A stretch of DNA of 64,000 bases from Pseudomonas akapageensis (GTDB taxonomy: Bacteria; Pseudomonadota; Gammaproteobacteria; Pseudomonadales; Pseudomonadaceae): the NCBI RefSeq assembly GCF_011355085.1, contig NZ_VXCP01000010.1, forward strand, positions 409,723 to 473,722, read 5' to 3'. The position numbers were made by a program, and so were the translations under genes. The number at the start of each line of letters is the position of its first letter. Position 1 is the stretch's first letter. Shown piece by piece: positions 19,058 to 26,993 of this stretch. The notes under the pieces are model-generated. The model was not told the origin of the DNA, searched no databases, and was given only the letters and a program-made list of their open reading frames with translations.

Positions 19058-19089
19058 GCAAGCATCGTTCGCCAAACACGAACGCTTGC
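19058..19089. promoter_or_regulatory. Dyad upstream of the CoA-transferase operon, possible LysR operator
   Basis: GCAAG-CAT-CGTTCG then CCAAACA then CGAACG-CTTGC: the inner arms CGTTCG/CGAACG and outer arms GCAAG/CTTGC are complementary. It lies 77-108 bp upstream of the CoA-transferase start and just after the LysR stop. No T-run follows on the minus strand, so an operator is preferred over a terminator. Confidence 0.45.
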
Positions 19090-19102
19090 TCAACACCGCA
19101 CA

Positions 19103-20014
19103 CTAGAGCTCCGGAGCACGCAGGTGCTCGAACAATAATCGGCTGACCGGTGACAACGAAGCATGATCACGCACCACCAGCAACAGTTCGCGTTCGGCCC
19201 AATCATCGCGCAGTGCCACGGCGCGCAGGCCGAGGGCCTGGCCAAACAGCTCGAAGGCCTTGCGCGGCAGGATGCCGATGCCCATTCCGGCCTGAACCAT
19301 CCGGCACACGGCATCGAAGCTGGGAACATGGATGCGCAGGCGCAACACCCGCCCGGCCTTGCGCGCAGCGGCATGGGTGCGCATGTTGATGGAACTGGCC
19401 GAGTGCAGGCCGACGTAGTCGAAATCCAGCGTATCGGCGAAATCCAGCAGCTGTTCGCCTGCCAGCGGGTGCTCGGCGCGCATCACCACCACCAGTTGAT
19501 CGCGCTTGTAACCCATGCTGACCAGCCCTCGGGTGTCGCTGTCAGCCGAACAGATGCCGATATCCGCAGCGCCATCGAGCACGCCCTGGATCACGCCGTC
19601 GCTGGGCCGCTCTTCAAGGTCGACCTTGACCTGTTCGTGACTGGCGACGAAAGCGCGCAGGTCCTCGGGCAGGAATTGAATGATCGCCGACAGGTTGGCC
19701 AGCATGCGCACATAACCGCGCATGCCCTGCACATGCTCGCCCAGTTCAAGGCCGATCTTCTCGACATTGCCCAGCATGCGCCGGGCATGGTGCAGCAAGG
19801 TCTCGCCCGCCGCCGTCAACACCATGCCCTTGGCCTGACGCACGAACAGCGTCACGCCCAGCGCCTCCTCCAGCTCCTGCAGGCGCTTGCTCGCCGCGGA
19901 AACGGCAATGGCTTCGCGCACGGCGGCACGGGTCAGGGTGCCTTCTTCGTGCACCGTGACGAACAGCTGCAGGGTGACCAGGTCGAGGCGGCGGATGAGG
20001 TGTTTCAGCTGCAT
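19103..20014 (-). CDS. LysR-family transcriptional regulator
   Basis: 303-residue regulator starting MQLKHLIRRLDLVTLQLFVT. The N-terminal winged helix (about 8-68) shows GTLTRAAVREAIAVSAASKR and LEEALGVTLFVRQAKGM. The C-terminal effector domain (about 95-300) has the periplasmic-binding-like fold (DGAADIGICSADSDT, YVGLHSASSINMRTH, MVQAGMGIGILPRKA). The gene is upstream of, and in the same direction as, the CoA-transferase cluster, which it probably controls in response to the transported acid. An upstream frame extension of 40 codons lacks family support. Confidence 0.9.
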   Translation of the reverse strand: MQLKHLIRRLDLVTLQLFVTVHEEGTLTRAAVREAIAVSAASKRLQELEEALGVTLFVRQAKGMVLTAAGETLLHHARRMLGNVEKIGLELGEHVQGMRGYVRMLANLSAIIQFLPEDLRAFVASHEQVKVDLEERPSDGVIQGVLDGAADIGICSADSDTRGLVSMGYKRDQLVVVMRAEHPLAGEQLLDFADTLDFDYVGLHSASSINMRTHAAARKAGRVLRLRIHVPSFDAVCRMVQAGMGIGILPRKAFELFGQALGLRAVALRDDWAERELLLVVRDHASLSPVSRLLFEHLRAPEL

Positions 20015-20173
20015 GCGGGGGGGCTCATTAGGGTTGGCATGGATAATACGCCAGAAATTTCGTACTGATCTGGCCTCGAAAAGCTGACAGCCAATTTGGA
20101 GGCGCACGCCCACAATCGCTCGAACACATTGCATGAACTTTTGATCATGCTGGATAGAACGAAGAGAACGACA

Positions 20174-20413
20174 ATGACTCAGCTAGGAACCTTGGAGGAT
20201 TCAAAGCTCCTGACTGATGACGACACTATTGCGGAATTTCTGGCAGATGGCCGCAGAGACGAGAATCCCGATGTGTTTCTGCGGGCATTGCAGGAAGTCG
20301 CCATGATGGAAACAGCATTTCTGTTGCGATCCCCTGCCAATGCTAAACGTCTGATCAAGTCGATCAACAGCCTGCGCAGCGGTAAAGCTGAAGCCAGGCA
20401 ACTCATCGAATGA
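20174..20413 (+). CDS. Small antitoxin-like protein, apparent chimera
   Basis: 79-residue protein starting MTQLGTLEDSKLLTDDDTIA. Residues about 13-42 (TDDDTIAEFLADGRRDENPD, VFLRALQEVA) resemble the N-terminus of HI1420/HigA-type addiction antidotes, but the following helix-turn-helix is missing. Residues about 45-79 (METAFLLRSPANAKRLIKSI, then LRSGKAEARQLIE) match closely the C-terminal, toxin-binding tail of YefM/Phd antitoxins as I know it from E. coli YefM. So the gene joins two antitoxin families. No full toxin gene is adjacent; the stop overlaps an 11-codon frame. It may be a decayed module or an orphan antidote. Confidence 0.6.
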   Translation: MTQLGTLEDSKLLTDDDTIAEFLADGRRDENPDVFLRALQEVAMMETAFLLRSPANAKRLIKSINSLRSGKAEARQLIE

Positions 20414-20445
20414 ATCAATTTATTACGTGTTGCTATCGCCATTGA
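20410..20445 (+). pseudogene. Possible 11-codon remnant of a YoeB-type toxin gene
   Basis: The frame starts with the ATGA overlap usual for yefM-yoeB and reads MNQFITCCYRH then stop. The last residues recall the ITxCRYHY ending of YoeB toxins, although R and Y are swapped. If correct, almost the whole toxin gene was deleted. Eleven residues is weak evidence. Confidence 0.25.
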
Positions 20446-20469
20446 GATAACAAAAATGCACCGCGGCGC

Positions 20470-20550
20470 CTGCATCGCGGGCAAGCCCGCTCCCACAGGG
20501 ACCGACCCTGGCACCAACTCTGTGGGAGCTGGCTTGCCCGCGATGAGGCC
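20470..20550. repeat. REP doublet (REPIN), copy 2
   Basis: Arms GCATCGCGGGCAAGCCCGC with TCCCACA and TGTGGGAGCTGGCTTGCCCG with CGATGAGGCC, in inverted orientation. It lies between the antitoxin-like gene and the convergent GlxA-type regulator. Confidence 0.9.
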
Positions 20551-20557
20551 ATCAGCC

Positions 20558-21511
20558 TCACCCCGAAAATCGCTTCCGGTAATCACTCGGCCCAACCCCC
20601 AACCGCCGCACAAACGCCCTTCTAAATCCATCCAGATTGGCATACCCCACCGTATCGGCCAGCCGTTTGAGCGACACATCCGAATCCTCAATCAGCCGCC
20701 TGGCGGCATCGATGCGCGCCAGTTCGACGAACTCGGCCGGGGTCGAGCCTGCTTCGGCCTTGAAGGTACGGGCGAAGTTGCGTTCGCTCATGCCGGCGCG
20801 AGCGGCCAGGGTCGGCACACTCAAGTCGGCCTTCAGGTTTTCCAGCACATAATCCTGCACGTCTCTGATCACGCTGCGTTCGGCGGTCTGGGCCGCTAAT
20901 TGAGCGCTGAACTGCGACTGTCCGCCCGGCCGCTTGAAGAACATGACCATTTCGCGCGCGACGCTCAACGCCAGTTCCCGGCCGTGATCCTCTTCGACCA
21001 TCGCCAGTGCCAGGTCCATGCCCGCCGTGACACCCGCCGACGTATAGATGTTGCCATCCTTGATGAAGATGCTGTCGGGGTCGACGTGGGTTTGCGGGTG
21101 CTCCCTGGCCAGCCGCGCGCTGGAGTTCCAGTGGGTAGTCACGTGGCGCCCGTCGAGCAGGCCCGCGGCAGCGAGGGCGAAGGCGCCGCTACAGACGGAG
21201 CCGATACGGCGCACGGACTTTGCTTGTTCGCGCAGCCAATCCTGCAACGCCGGATTACTGGCAATCTCGTCGATGTGCGGGCTGCCGGCCACGAGCAGGG
21301 TGTCGATCTTGCCTTTGTAGTTTTCAAAGGTTTCGTCGATGGCCAGTCTCAAGCCGCTTGAGCATTTGATCATTCCCCCTTCGGTGCCGAGGACCTCGAC
21401 CCGATAGGCACGTGGATTGCCGAGCTGCCTGGCCGCCTCGGCGAAGACGTCGGCCGGGCCGACCACGTCCAGCAGCTGCACGCGAGGGAATGCAAGAAGG
21501 GTTATGCGCAT
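20558..21511 (-). CDS. GlxA-family regulator (DJ-1/PfpI domain + AraC DNA-binding domain)
   Basis: 317-residue transcription factor starting MRITLLAFPRVQLLDVVGPA. The N-terminal DJ-1/PfpI-like domain (about 1-185) has VVGPADVFAEAAR and a nucleophile-elbow Cys in IGSVCSGAFALAAAGLLDG; in this family the domain senses ligands rather than acting as a protease. Two AraC helix-turn-helices follow (about 215-315: LAARAGMSERNFARTFKAEA and LADTVGYANLDGFRRAFVRR). It is divergent from a SLAC1/TehA channel gene, and a 27-bp perfect palindrome lies between them, so it probably controls that channel. Confidence 0.92.
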   Translation of the reverse strand: MRITLLAFPRVQLLDVVGPADVFAEAARQLGNPRAYRVEVLGTEGGMIKCSSGLRLAIDETFENYKGKIDTLLVAGSPHIDEIASNPALQDWLREQAKSVRRIGSVCSGAFALAAAGLLDGRHVTTHWNSSARLAREHPQTHVDPDSIFIKDGNIYTSAGVTAGMDLALAMVEEDHGRELALSVAREMVMFFKRPGGQSQFSAQLAAQTAERSVIRDVQDYVLENLKADLSVPTLAARAGMSERNFARTFKAEAGSTPAEFVELARIDAARRLIEDSDVSLKRLADTVGYANLDGFRRAFVRRLGVGPSDYRKRFSG

Positions 21512-21532
21512 GATGTCTGTCCTCGTCGAATC

Positions 21533-21544
21533 ATTGGCTGAAAA
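21533..21544 (+). promoter_or_regulatory. Third half-site of the GlxA-type operator
   Basis: ATTGGCTGAAAA repeats the right arm of the palindrome at 21561-21587 with one T missing, 16 bp away. It may be an extra binding site nearer the regulator's own start. Confidence 0.4.
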
Positions 21545-21560
21545 CGTCGTTACATGACTA

Positions 21561-21587
21561 TTTCAGCCAAATGCCATTTGGCTGAAA
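21561..21587. promoter_or_regulatory. 27-bp perfect palindrome, candidate operator of the GlxA-type regulator
   Basis: Arms TTTCAGCCAAAT and ATTTGGCTGAAA are exact reverse complements around a GCC centre. It lies 49 bp from the regulator start and 39 bp from the channel gene start, in a divergent intergenic region, and no T-run follows. This is the pattern of an operator rather than a terminator. Confidence 0.7.
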
Positions 21588-21626
21588 ATAGCTCTAACGG
21601 CAAATTCAGTCAAACGGGAGACCGCC

Positions 21627-22628
21627 ATGAACTCTGCATACACCCCCTCCGTCGCTGCAAGTCAATCGGTATCGACCAGCACGACATCCATCAAAAATCT
21701 GCCGATCAATCTGTTCGGTTCGGTCATGGGCCTGGCCGGGTTGAGCCTGGCCTGGCGCCTGAGTGGCCAGTATTTCGGTATCGGCGCTGTGCTGGGTGAG
21801 GCGATCGGCATCTTTGCCGGGCTGGTGTTCATCCTGCTGACACTGGGCTATCTGACCAAGTGGGCAAAACACCCTGAAGCGGTACGAGCGGAATTCAACC
21901 ATCCGATCGCCAGCAACTTCTTTGGTACCGTCACCATTGCGTTGTTGCTGCTCTCGGCAGTCGCAGCCCCCCATAGTCAACTGCTTGGCCAGGCACTTTG
22001 GGTGCTGGGCAGCGTGTCGACTGTCCTGCTGGCAGGCCTGGTGGTTTCCCGTCTGCTGTCGGGTAACCAGGACCCGCAAAATGCCGTACCTGCATGGCTG
22101 ATCCCGGGCGTTGCCACCCTTGATATCGCGGTCACCGGTGCGCATATGCCCATGGCCTGGGCCGCGGAATTCAATCTGTTTGCGTTGGCCGTGGGTGCGG
22201 TGCTGGCACTGATTTTCTACACCCGGATCTTTTCGCGGCTGGTGCACCAGGCAGCCCTGGCCAAAGGCATGGTGCCTTCGCTGATGGTTCTGATTGCACC
22301 GTTCGAAGTGGGCTTTCTGGCGTATACCAATGTGTTTGGCGAGATCGATCGGTTTGCCAGCGTGCTGTTCTACTTCGGCCTGTTTCTGTTCGTGGTGCTG
22401 AGTTTCAAAGTGTTCCGTCGGGATGTGCCCTTTACCCCTTCGTGGTGGGCAATCAGCTTTCCCATCGCGGCCTTGAGCAACGCGGCACTCAAATATGCAC
22501 ATGCCCAGGACAGCACTGTGCTGATGGTTATCGCTGCTTTGATTCTGCTGTTTCTGTCCCTGGCGCTGTTGGTGCTGACCGTGAAAACCCTGGCCAGCCT
22601 GTTCAGTGGAAAACTGCTGGCCAACTGA
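21627..22628 (+). CDS. SLAC1/TehA-type anion channel or transporter
   Basis: 333-residue inner-membrane protein of the tellurite-resistance/dicarboxylate transporter (TDT) family, with about ten transmembrane helices. After a polar N-terminus it shows LPINLFGSVMGLAGLSLAWR, a typical TDT helix 1, then KWAKHPEAVRAEFNHPIASN (the conserved hinge after helix 2) and LIAPFEVGFLAYTN. Family members move small anions, C4-dicarboxylates or tellurite. The start was set at MNSAYTPSVA, which follows GGGAGACC. It is divergent from the GlxA-type regulator and ends at an intrinsic terminator. Confidence 0.88.
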   Translation: MNSAYTPSVAASQSVSTSTTSIKNLPINLFGSVMGLAGLSLAWRLSGQYFGIGAVLGEAIGIFAGLVFILLTLGYLTKWAKHPEAVRAEFNHPIASNFFGTVTIALLLLSAVAAPHSQLLGQALWVLGSVSTVLLAGLVVSRLLSGNQDPQNAVPAWLIPGVATLDIAVTGAHMPMAWAAEFNLFALAVGAVLALIFYTRIFSRLVHQAALAKGMVPSLMVLIAPFEVGFLAYTNVFGEIDRFASVLFYFGLFLFVVLSFKVFRRDVPFTPSWWAISFPIAALSNAALKYAHAQDSTVLMVIAALILLFLSLALLVLTVKTLASLFSGKLLAN

Positions 22629-22644
22629 ATCTTTCCCCCCTTTT

Positions 22645-22673
22645 GCGAGCCCTCAGCGGCTCGCTTTTTTTTT
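22645..22673 (+). terminator. Intrinsic terminator of the SLAC1/TehA gene
   Basis: Stem GCGAGCC / GGCTCGC with a CTCAGC loop region, followed by nine T. It separates the channel gene from the SMR exporter gene. Confidence 0.9.
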
Positions 22674-22695
22674 GACGTACAAAAGGCCCGCTTCA

Positions 22696-23022
22696 ATGAC
22701 ATACAACGCATCGTGGTTACTGTTGATTATTGCCGGCTGCCTGGAGATTGCCTTTGCAGTCGGGCTGAAGTCGGCCAATGGTCTGGAGCGGCCGTGGATT
22801 CTGGCGGGGACCGTGGTCGTACTGGCTGGCAGCTTGTACCTGTTGACTATGGCGCTGCGCGTGTTACCAGTTGGAACTGCCTACGCGGTATGGACGGGAA
22901 TCGGTGCCGCCGGCACCGCTATCGTGGGCATGTACTGGCTGGGCGACGGGGTATCGCTCTGGAGAATTGTCTGGATCGGGCTGATTCTGTTGAGTGTTGC
23001 CGGGCTGCGCTGGGCAACCTGA
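22696..23022 (+). CDS. Small multidrug resistance (SMR) exporter, SugE/EmrE type
   Basis: 108-residue, four-helix inner-membrane protein starting [20 protein letters not shown]. The essential acidic residue of helix 1 is Glu17, in the family setting [12 protein letters not shown]. Helix 2 has [19 protein letters not shown], the SMR signature, and closer to SugE/Gdx than to EmrE. Likely substrates are quaternary ammonium compounds or guanidinium, exported against protons as a dimer. No guanidine riboswitch is visible in the 22 bp between the preceding terminator and the start. It lies 70 bp upstream of selD, on the same strand. Confidence 0.9.
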   Translation: MTYNASWLLLIIAGCLEIAFAVGLKSANGLERPWILAGTVVVLAGSLYLLTMALRVLPVGTAYAVWTGIGAAGTAIVGMYWLGDGVSLWRIVWIGLILLSVAGLRWAT

Positions 23023-23092
23023 GTCGAGCGAGCGGCATGTCCGCCACCATTTGTTAGACTCCAATGACCACCCTTCGAGGAAGCCCCCCGAC

Positions 23093-24127
23093 ATGACCGA
23101 CCCCATCCGCCTCACTCAATACAGTCACGGCGCTGGCTGCGGATGCAAGATCTCGCCCAAGGTCCTGGAGGTCATTCTTGCCGGCAGTGGCGCGCAGAAT
23201 CTCGACCCCAACCTCTGGGTCGGCAATGCCTCGCGGGACGATGCGGCGGTTTATGCCATTGATGATGAGCGCGGCGTGGTCTCGACCACCGACTTTTTCA
23301 TGCCGATCGTCGACGATCCGTTCGACTTCGGCCGCATTGCTGCCACCAATGCCATCAGCGATATCTACGCCATGGGCGGCGACCCGCTGATGGCCATTGC
23401 GATTCTGGGCTGGCCGGTCAATGTGCTGGCGCCGGAGGTGGCCCGTGAGGTGATTCGTGGCGGACGAGCGGTGTGCGACGCTGCGGGGATTCCCCTGGCC
23501 GGCGGGCACTCGATTGATGCGCCGGAGCCGATTTTCGGCCTGGCAGTAACGGGCCTGGTCGAGAAGCGCTTCATGAAGCGCAACGACACCGCTACCGAGG
23601 GCTGCAAGCTGTACCTGACCAAGCCGCTGGGTATCGGCATTCTGACCACGGCCGAGAAGAAGGGACTGCTGCGGCCGGCAGACCAGCATGTGGCGCGCGA
23701 CCTGATGTGTACGCTGAACAAACCCGGGAGCCGCTTCGGCAAGCTGAACGGAGTCAAGGCAATGACCGACGTCACCGGTTTCGGCCTGCTCGGTCATCTG
23801 GTCGAAATGGCCGATGGCAGCCGGCTGACCGCGCGCATCGAGTACGACCGCGTGCCGCGCATTGCCCACATCGAATCCTATATGGATCAGGGCTGTATCC
23901 CGGGCGGCACCCTGCGTAACTTCGACAGCTATGGCGAGCGCATCGCCCGGCTGCCGGAAATGCGCAAGCTGCTGTTGTGCGATCCGCAGACCAGTGGCGG
24001 GCTGCTGGTAGCCGTCGAACCGAGCGGCGAGGCAGAGTTCCTCGCCGTGGCCGCCGAACTGGGCCTTGACCTGGCGCCAATCGGCGAACTGGTGAGCCGA
24101 CAGAGCCACGCGGTCGAGGTGGCGTGA
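23093..24127 (+). CDS. selD: Selenide, water dikinase (selenophosphate synthetase) SelD
   Basis: Makes selenophosphate, the selenium donor for selenocysteine and 2-selenouridine, from selenide and ATP. The 344-residue protein starts [20 protein letters not shown], with catalytic Cys16 and Lys19 in GAGCGCKI. It is a cysteine, not a selenocysteine, enzyme. ATP-binding motifs [22 protein letters not shown] and [11 protein letters not shown] follow. The start at 23093 follows GAGGAAG. Its last base is the first base of the selU start (TGATG), so the two are translationally coupled. Confidence 0.97.
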   Translation: MTDPIRLTQYSHGAGCGCKISPKVLEVILAGSGAQNLDPNLWVGNASRDDAAVYAIDDERGVVSTTDFFMPIVDDPFDFGRIAATNAISDIYAMGGDPLMAIAILGWPVNVLAPEVAREVIRGGRAVCDAAGIPLAGGHSIDAPEPIFGLAVTGLVEKRFMKRNDTATEGCKLYLTKPLGIGILTTAEKKGLLRPADQHVARDLMCTLNKPGSRFGKLNGVKAMTDVTGFGLLGHLVEMADGSRLTARIEYDRVPRIAHIESYMDQGCIPGGTLRNFDSYGERIARLPEMRKLLLCDPQTSGGLLVAVEPSGEAEFLAVAAELGLDLAPIGELVSRQSHAVEVA

Positions 24128-25230
24128 TGCGCGAGGACACCACCGATTATCGCGGGATTTTCCTCGACGACATCCCGCTGATGGATGTGCGCGCCCCGGT
24201 CGAGTTTGCCAAGGGCGCCTTCCCGCACACGGTCAACGCCCCGTTGATGAACGACAACGAGCGCCAGCGGGTGGGCACTTGCTTCAAGCAGCACGGCCAG
24301 AAAGCCGCCATCGAACTCGGTCATACCCTGGTGTCCGGCGCGGTCAAACAGGCGCGCATAGAGGCCTGGGTCGCCTTCGCCCGCTCGCAACCCCAGGGAT
24401 ATCTTTATTGTTTTCGAGGCGGCCTGCGTTCGCAGATCACTCAACAGTGGCTCAAGAGTGAAGCCGGGATCGAGTATCCGCGCGTGCTTGGCGGCTACAA
24501 GGCGCTGCGTAATTTCCTGATCGACACCACCGAGAACGCCGTGGCCGAGTGCAACTTCGTGCTGGTCGGCGGCCTGACCGGCACGGGCAAGACCGAAGCG
24601 CTGGCAGCATTGAGCAACACCCTGGACCTGGAAGGCCACGCCAACCATCGGGGCTCCAGTTTCGGCAAACATGCAACGCCGCAACCGGCGCAAATCGATT
24701 TCGAGAACACGCTTGCCATCGACATCCTGAAAAAGCGCGCCCAGGGCATCAACCAGTTCGTGCTTGAGGATGAAGGGCGCATGGTCGGCCGCTGCACGGT
24801 TCCGCTGGCGTTGTATCAGGGCATGCAGCAATTTCCGGTGGTGTGGCTGGAAGACAGCTTTGCCGACCGGGTCGAGCGTATCCTCAAGGACTACATCCTT
24901 GATCTGTGCGCCGAATTCATCGCCGTCCATGGCGATGAGCAGGGTTTTGCCTTTTTCGCAGAGCGCCTGCGCCAGAGCCTTGCGAGCATCGTCAAACGCC
25001 TGGGCGGCGAGCGCTATCAGCGTCTGGCGTTGATCCTGGACGATGCGCTCACCGAACAGGAAAACAGTGGCAACGTCGAGCTGCATCGCGAATGGATCAC
25101 AGCCCTGCTCCAGGAGTATTACGACCCGATGTATGCCTATCAGCGCGACGCCAAAGGCCACCGCATCGAGTTCAGTGGCAATCGCCACGAAGTGATCGAA
25201 TACCTGCGCGCACGTGCTGAGCGGCGCTGA
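24127..25230 (+). CDS. selU: tRNA 2-selenouridine synthase SelU (MnmH)
   Basis: Replaces sulfur by selenium in 2-thiouridine at the wobble position of Lys, Glu and Gln tRNAs. The 367-residue protein starts [20 protein letters not shown]. An N-terminal rhodanese domain (about 10-130) has catalytic Cys95 in [13 protein letters not shown]. The C-terminal domain (about 135-340) has a P-loop, [11 protein letters not shown], and binds geranyl diphosphate in known enzymes. It uses selenophosphate from SelD, encoded directly upstream. Confidence 0.96.
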   Translation: MREDTTDYRGIFLDDIPLMDVRAPVEFAKGAFPHTVNAPLMNDNERQRVGTCFKQHGQKAAIELGHTLVSGAVKQARIEAWVAFARSQPQGYLYCFRGGLRSQITQQWLKSEAGIEYPRVLGGYKALRNFLIDTTENAVAECNFVLVGGLTGTGKTEALAALSNTLDLEGHANHRGSSFGKHATPQPAQIDFENTLAIDILKKRAQGINQFVLEDEGRMVGRCTVPLALYQGMQQFPVVWLEDSFADRVERILKDYILDLCAEFIAVHGDEQGFAFFAERLRQSLASIVKRLGGERYQRLALILDDALTEQENSGNVELHREWITALLQEYYDPMYAYQRDAKGHRIEFSGNRHEVIEYLRARAERR

Positions 25231-25332
25231 GATCAATCATCGCCCCATCGCGACGGCTACAAACGGCAGGGGCATCTATAATTCGGCCCAGCTCGCTGTC
25301 TTTTTCCCCGCAGATGAATTGGAGATTTCCCC

Positions 25333-26187
25333 ATGCTCAAGCGTTCCCTTGCGTTCGCGGTCGGCGTTGCCCTGTCCCTTTCTGCCATCATGGCGCAAGC
25401 AGCCGATGTGCTGCGCGTGTCGGCCATCCCCGATGAGGCACCCACCGAATTACTGCGCAAGTTCGAACCCCTGGGCAAGTACCTGCAGAAGCAGTTGGGC
25501 ATGGAGGTGAGGTTCGTGCCGGTGTCCGACTACGCGGCAGTGGTCGAGGCGCTGGCCTCGGACAAACTGGACCTGGCCTGGCTGGGCGGCTTCACGTTCG
25601 TGCAGACGAGCCTGAAGACCAATGGAACGGCCATTCCGCTGGTCCAGCGCGAACAGGATCAGCAATTCACCAGCAAATTCATCACCGCCGACCCCGACGT
25701 GCATTCGCTCAAGGACCTCAAGGGCAAGACATTCAGCTTCGGCTCGGTCTCGTCGACATCGGGTAGCCTGATGCCGCGCTATTTCATGCTCCAGGACGGC
25801 ATCAAACCTGAGGAATATTTCAGCCGCGTAGGCTATTCCGGTGCCCATGACGCCACCGTTGCAGCGGTCCAGGCTGGCAAGGTCGATGCCGGTGTACTCA
25901 ATGCCTCGGTCTGGCAGAAGCTGGTCGATGCCGGCAAGGTCGACACCGACAAGGTCAAGGTATTTGCCACCACTCCAGCCTATTACGATTACAACTGGAC
26001 CGTGCGCGGCGACCTTGACCCGGCCCTGAGAGAGAAAATAAAGGCAGCCTTCCTCGCACTGGACCCGGCCAAACCCGAGGACAAGGCGATCCTTGACCTG
26101 CAGGCTGCGAGCCGCTTCATCGAGACCAAGCCGGAAAACTACAAAAGTATCGAGGACGCGGCCCGCTCCGCCGAACTACTGAAGTGA
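25333..26187 (+). CDS. Putative selenate ABC transporter, periplasmic binding protein
   Basis: 284-residue exported protein. A signal peptide (MLKRSLAFAVGVALSLSAIM, cleavage about after AQA at 24) is followed by a PhnD-like type II binding fold: RVSAIPDEAPTELLRKFEPL, YAAVVEALASDKLDLAWLGG, FGSVSSTSGSLMPRYFM. This sequence type is the family called putative selenate binding protein because it co-occurs with selD and selU; the selenium substrate is inferred from that context, and phosphonate or phosphite is the structural alternative. It begins 102 bp after selU, after a good GGAG site, and leads a four-gene transporter operon. Confidence 0.85.
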   Translation: MLKRSLAFAVGVALSLSAIMAQAADVLRVSAIPDEAPTELLRKFEPLGKYLQKQLGMEVRFVPVSDYAAVVEALASDKLDLAWLGGFTFVQTSLKTNGTAIPLVQREQDQQFTSKFITADPDVHSLKDLKGKTFSFGSVSSTSGSLMPRYFMLQDGIKPEEYFSRVGYSGAHDATVAAVQAGKVDAGVLNASVWQKLVDAGKVDTDKVKVFATTPAYYDYNWTVRGDLDPALREKIKAAFLALDPAKPEDKAILDLQAASRFIETKPENYKSIEDAARSAELLK

Positions 26188-26993
26188 TATTGCAACTTTC
26201 CGGCGTGAGCCTGTCTCACGCCAGTGGCATCGAAGCCCTCAAGCACATCGACTTGACCATCGAAGCCGGTGAAAGGGTGGCAATCATCGGCCCTTCGGGC
26301 GCCGGAAAAACCACCCTGCTACGCGTGCTGGCGACCCGCTTGCAACCGGGCGCGGGTTTAGTCGAATTGCTCGACGCCAAACCCTGGACCCTCAGCGCTC
26401 GCGCCCGGCAAAAACTGCGGGCGCGCATCGGCATGATCCATCAGGCGCCTCCTTTGCCACCCCGGCAGCGGGTGGTCACCGCAGTCAGCGCGGGTCGGCT
26501 TGGTCAATGGTCGTTTCTCAAGGGCATGCTCAATCTCTGCTATGCACTGGATGCTGCCGGCGTACGAGAAGAACTGGCGCGCCTGGACATCGCCGACAAG
26601 CTGTTTGTCCGCTGCGACGAGCTGTCCGGAGGACAGTTGCAGCGCGTCGGCATCGCCCGTGTGCTGTATCAGGCCCCCGAATTGATCCTGGCCGACGAAC
26701 CGGTGTCGGCGATGGACCCGACCCTGGCCGGGCACACCCTCGAAGTCCTCAACCAGGAAGCCCGGCAGCGCGGCACCACGGTGCTGGCCAGCCTGCACGC
26801 GGTGGATCTGGCCCTCACCCACTTCGAACGGGTGATCGGCATGCGTGACGGCAGGATTGCCTTTGATCTGAAGCCGTCCGAGGTCAGTAGCGAGCAATTG
26901 ACGGCGTTGTACGCCAATGAACAATTGCTGCACGACAGCGACCCGGTCGCGCTGGCCAAACCCCACATCAAGCCGTTTCCGGAATGCGGATGA
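26184..26993 (+). CDS. ABC transporter ATP-binding protein (putative selenate transporter)
   Basis: 269-residue ATPase of the PhnC type. The start is GTG at 26184, overlapping the stop of the binding protein by four bases. Walker A is GPSGAGKTT, the signature is LSGGQLQRVGIARVL, Walker B is LILADEPVSAMDP and the H-loop is SLHAVDLAL. It powers two permeases encoded next in overlapping frames. Expected at the cytoplasmic face of the inner membrane. Confidence 0.9.
   Translation: MILQLSGVSLSHASGIEALKHIDLTIEAGERVAIIGPSGAGKTTLLRVLATRLQPGAGLVELLDAKPWTLSARARQKLRARIGMIHQAPPLPPRQRVVTAVSAGRLGQWSFLKGMLNLCYALDAAGVREELARLDIADKLFVRCDELSGGQLQRVGIARVLYQAPELILADEPVSAMDPTLAGHTLEVLNQEARQRGTTVLASLHAVDLALTHFERVIGMRDGRIAFDLKPSEVSSEQLTALYANEQLLHDSDPVALAKPHIKPFPECG

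Noticed and set aside
23093..24127. SelD as a selenocysteine-containing protein
   Set aside because: The catalytic position is an ordinary Cys codon (Cys16) and no in-frame TGA occurs.
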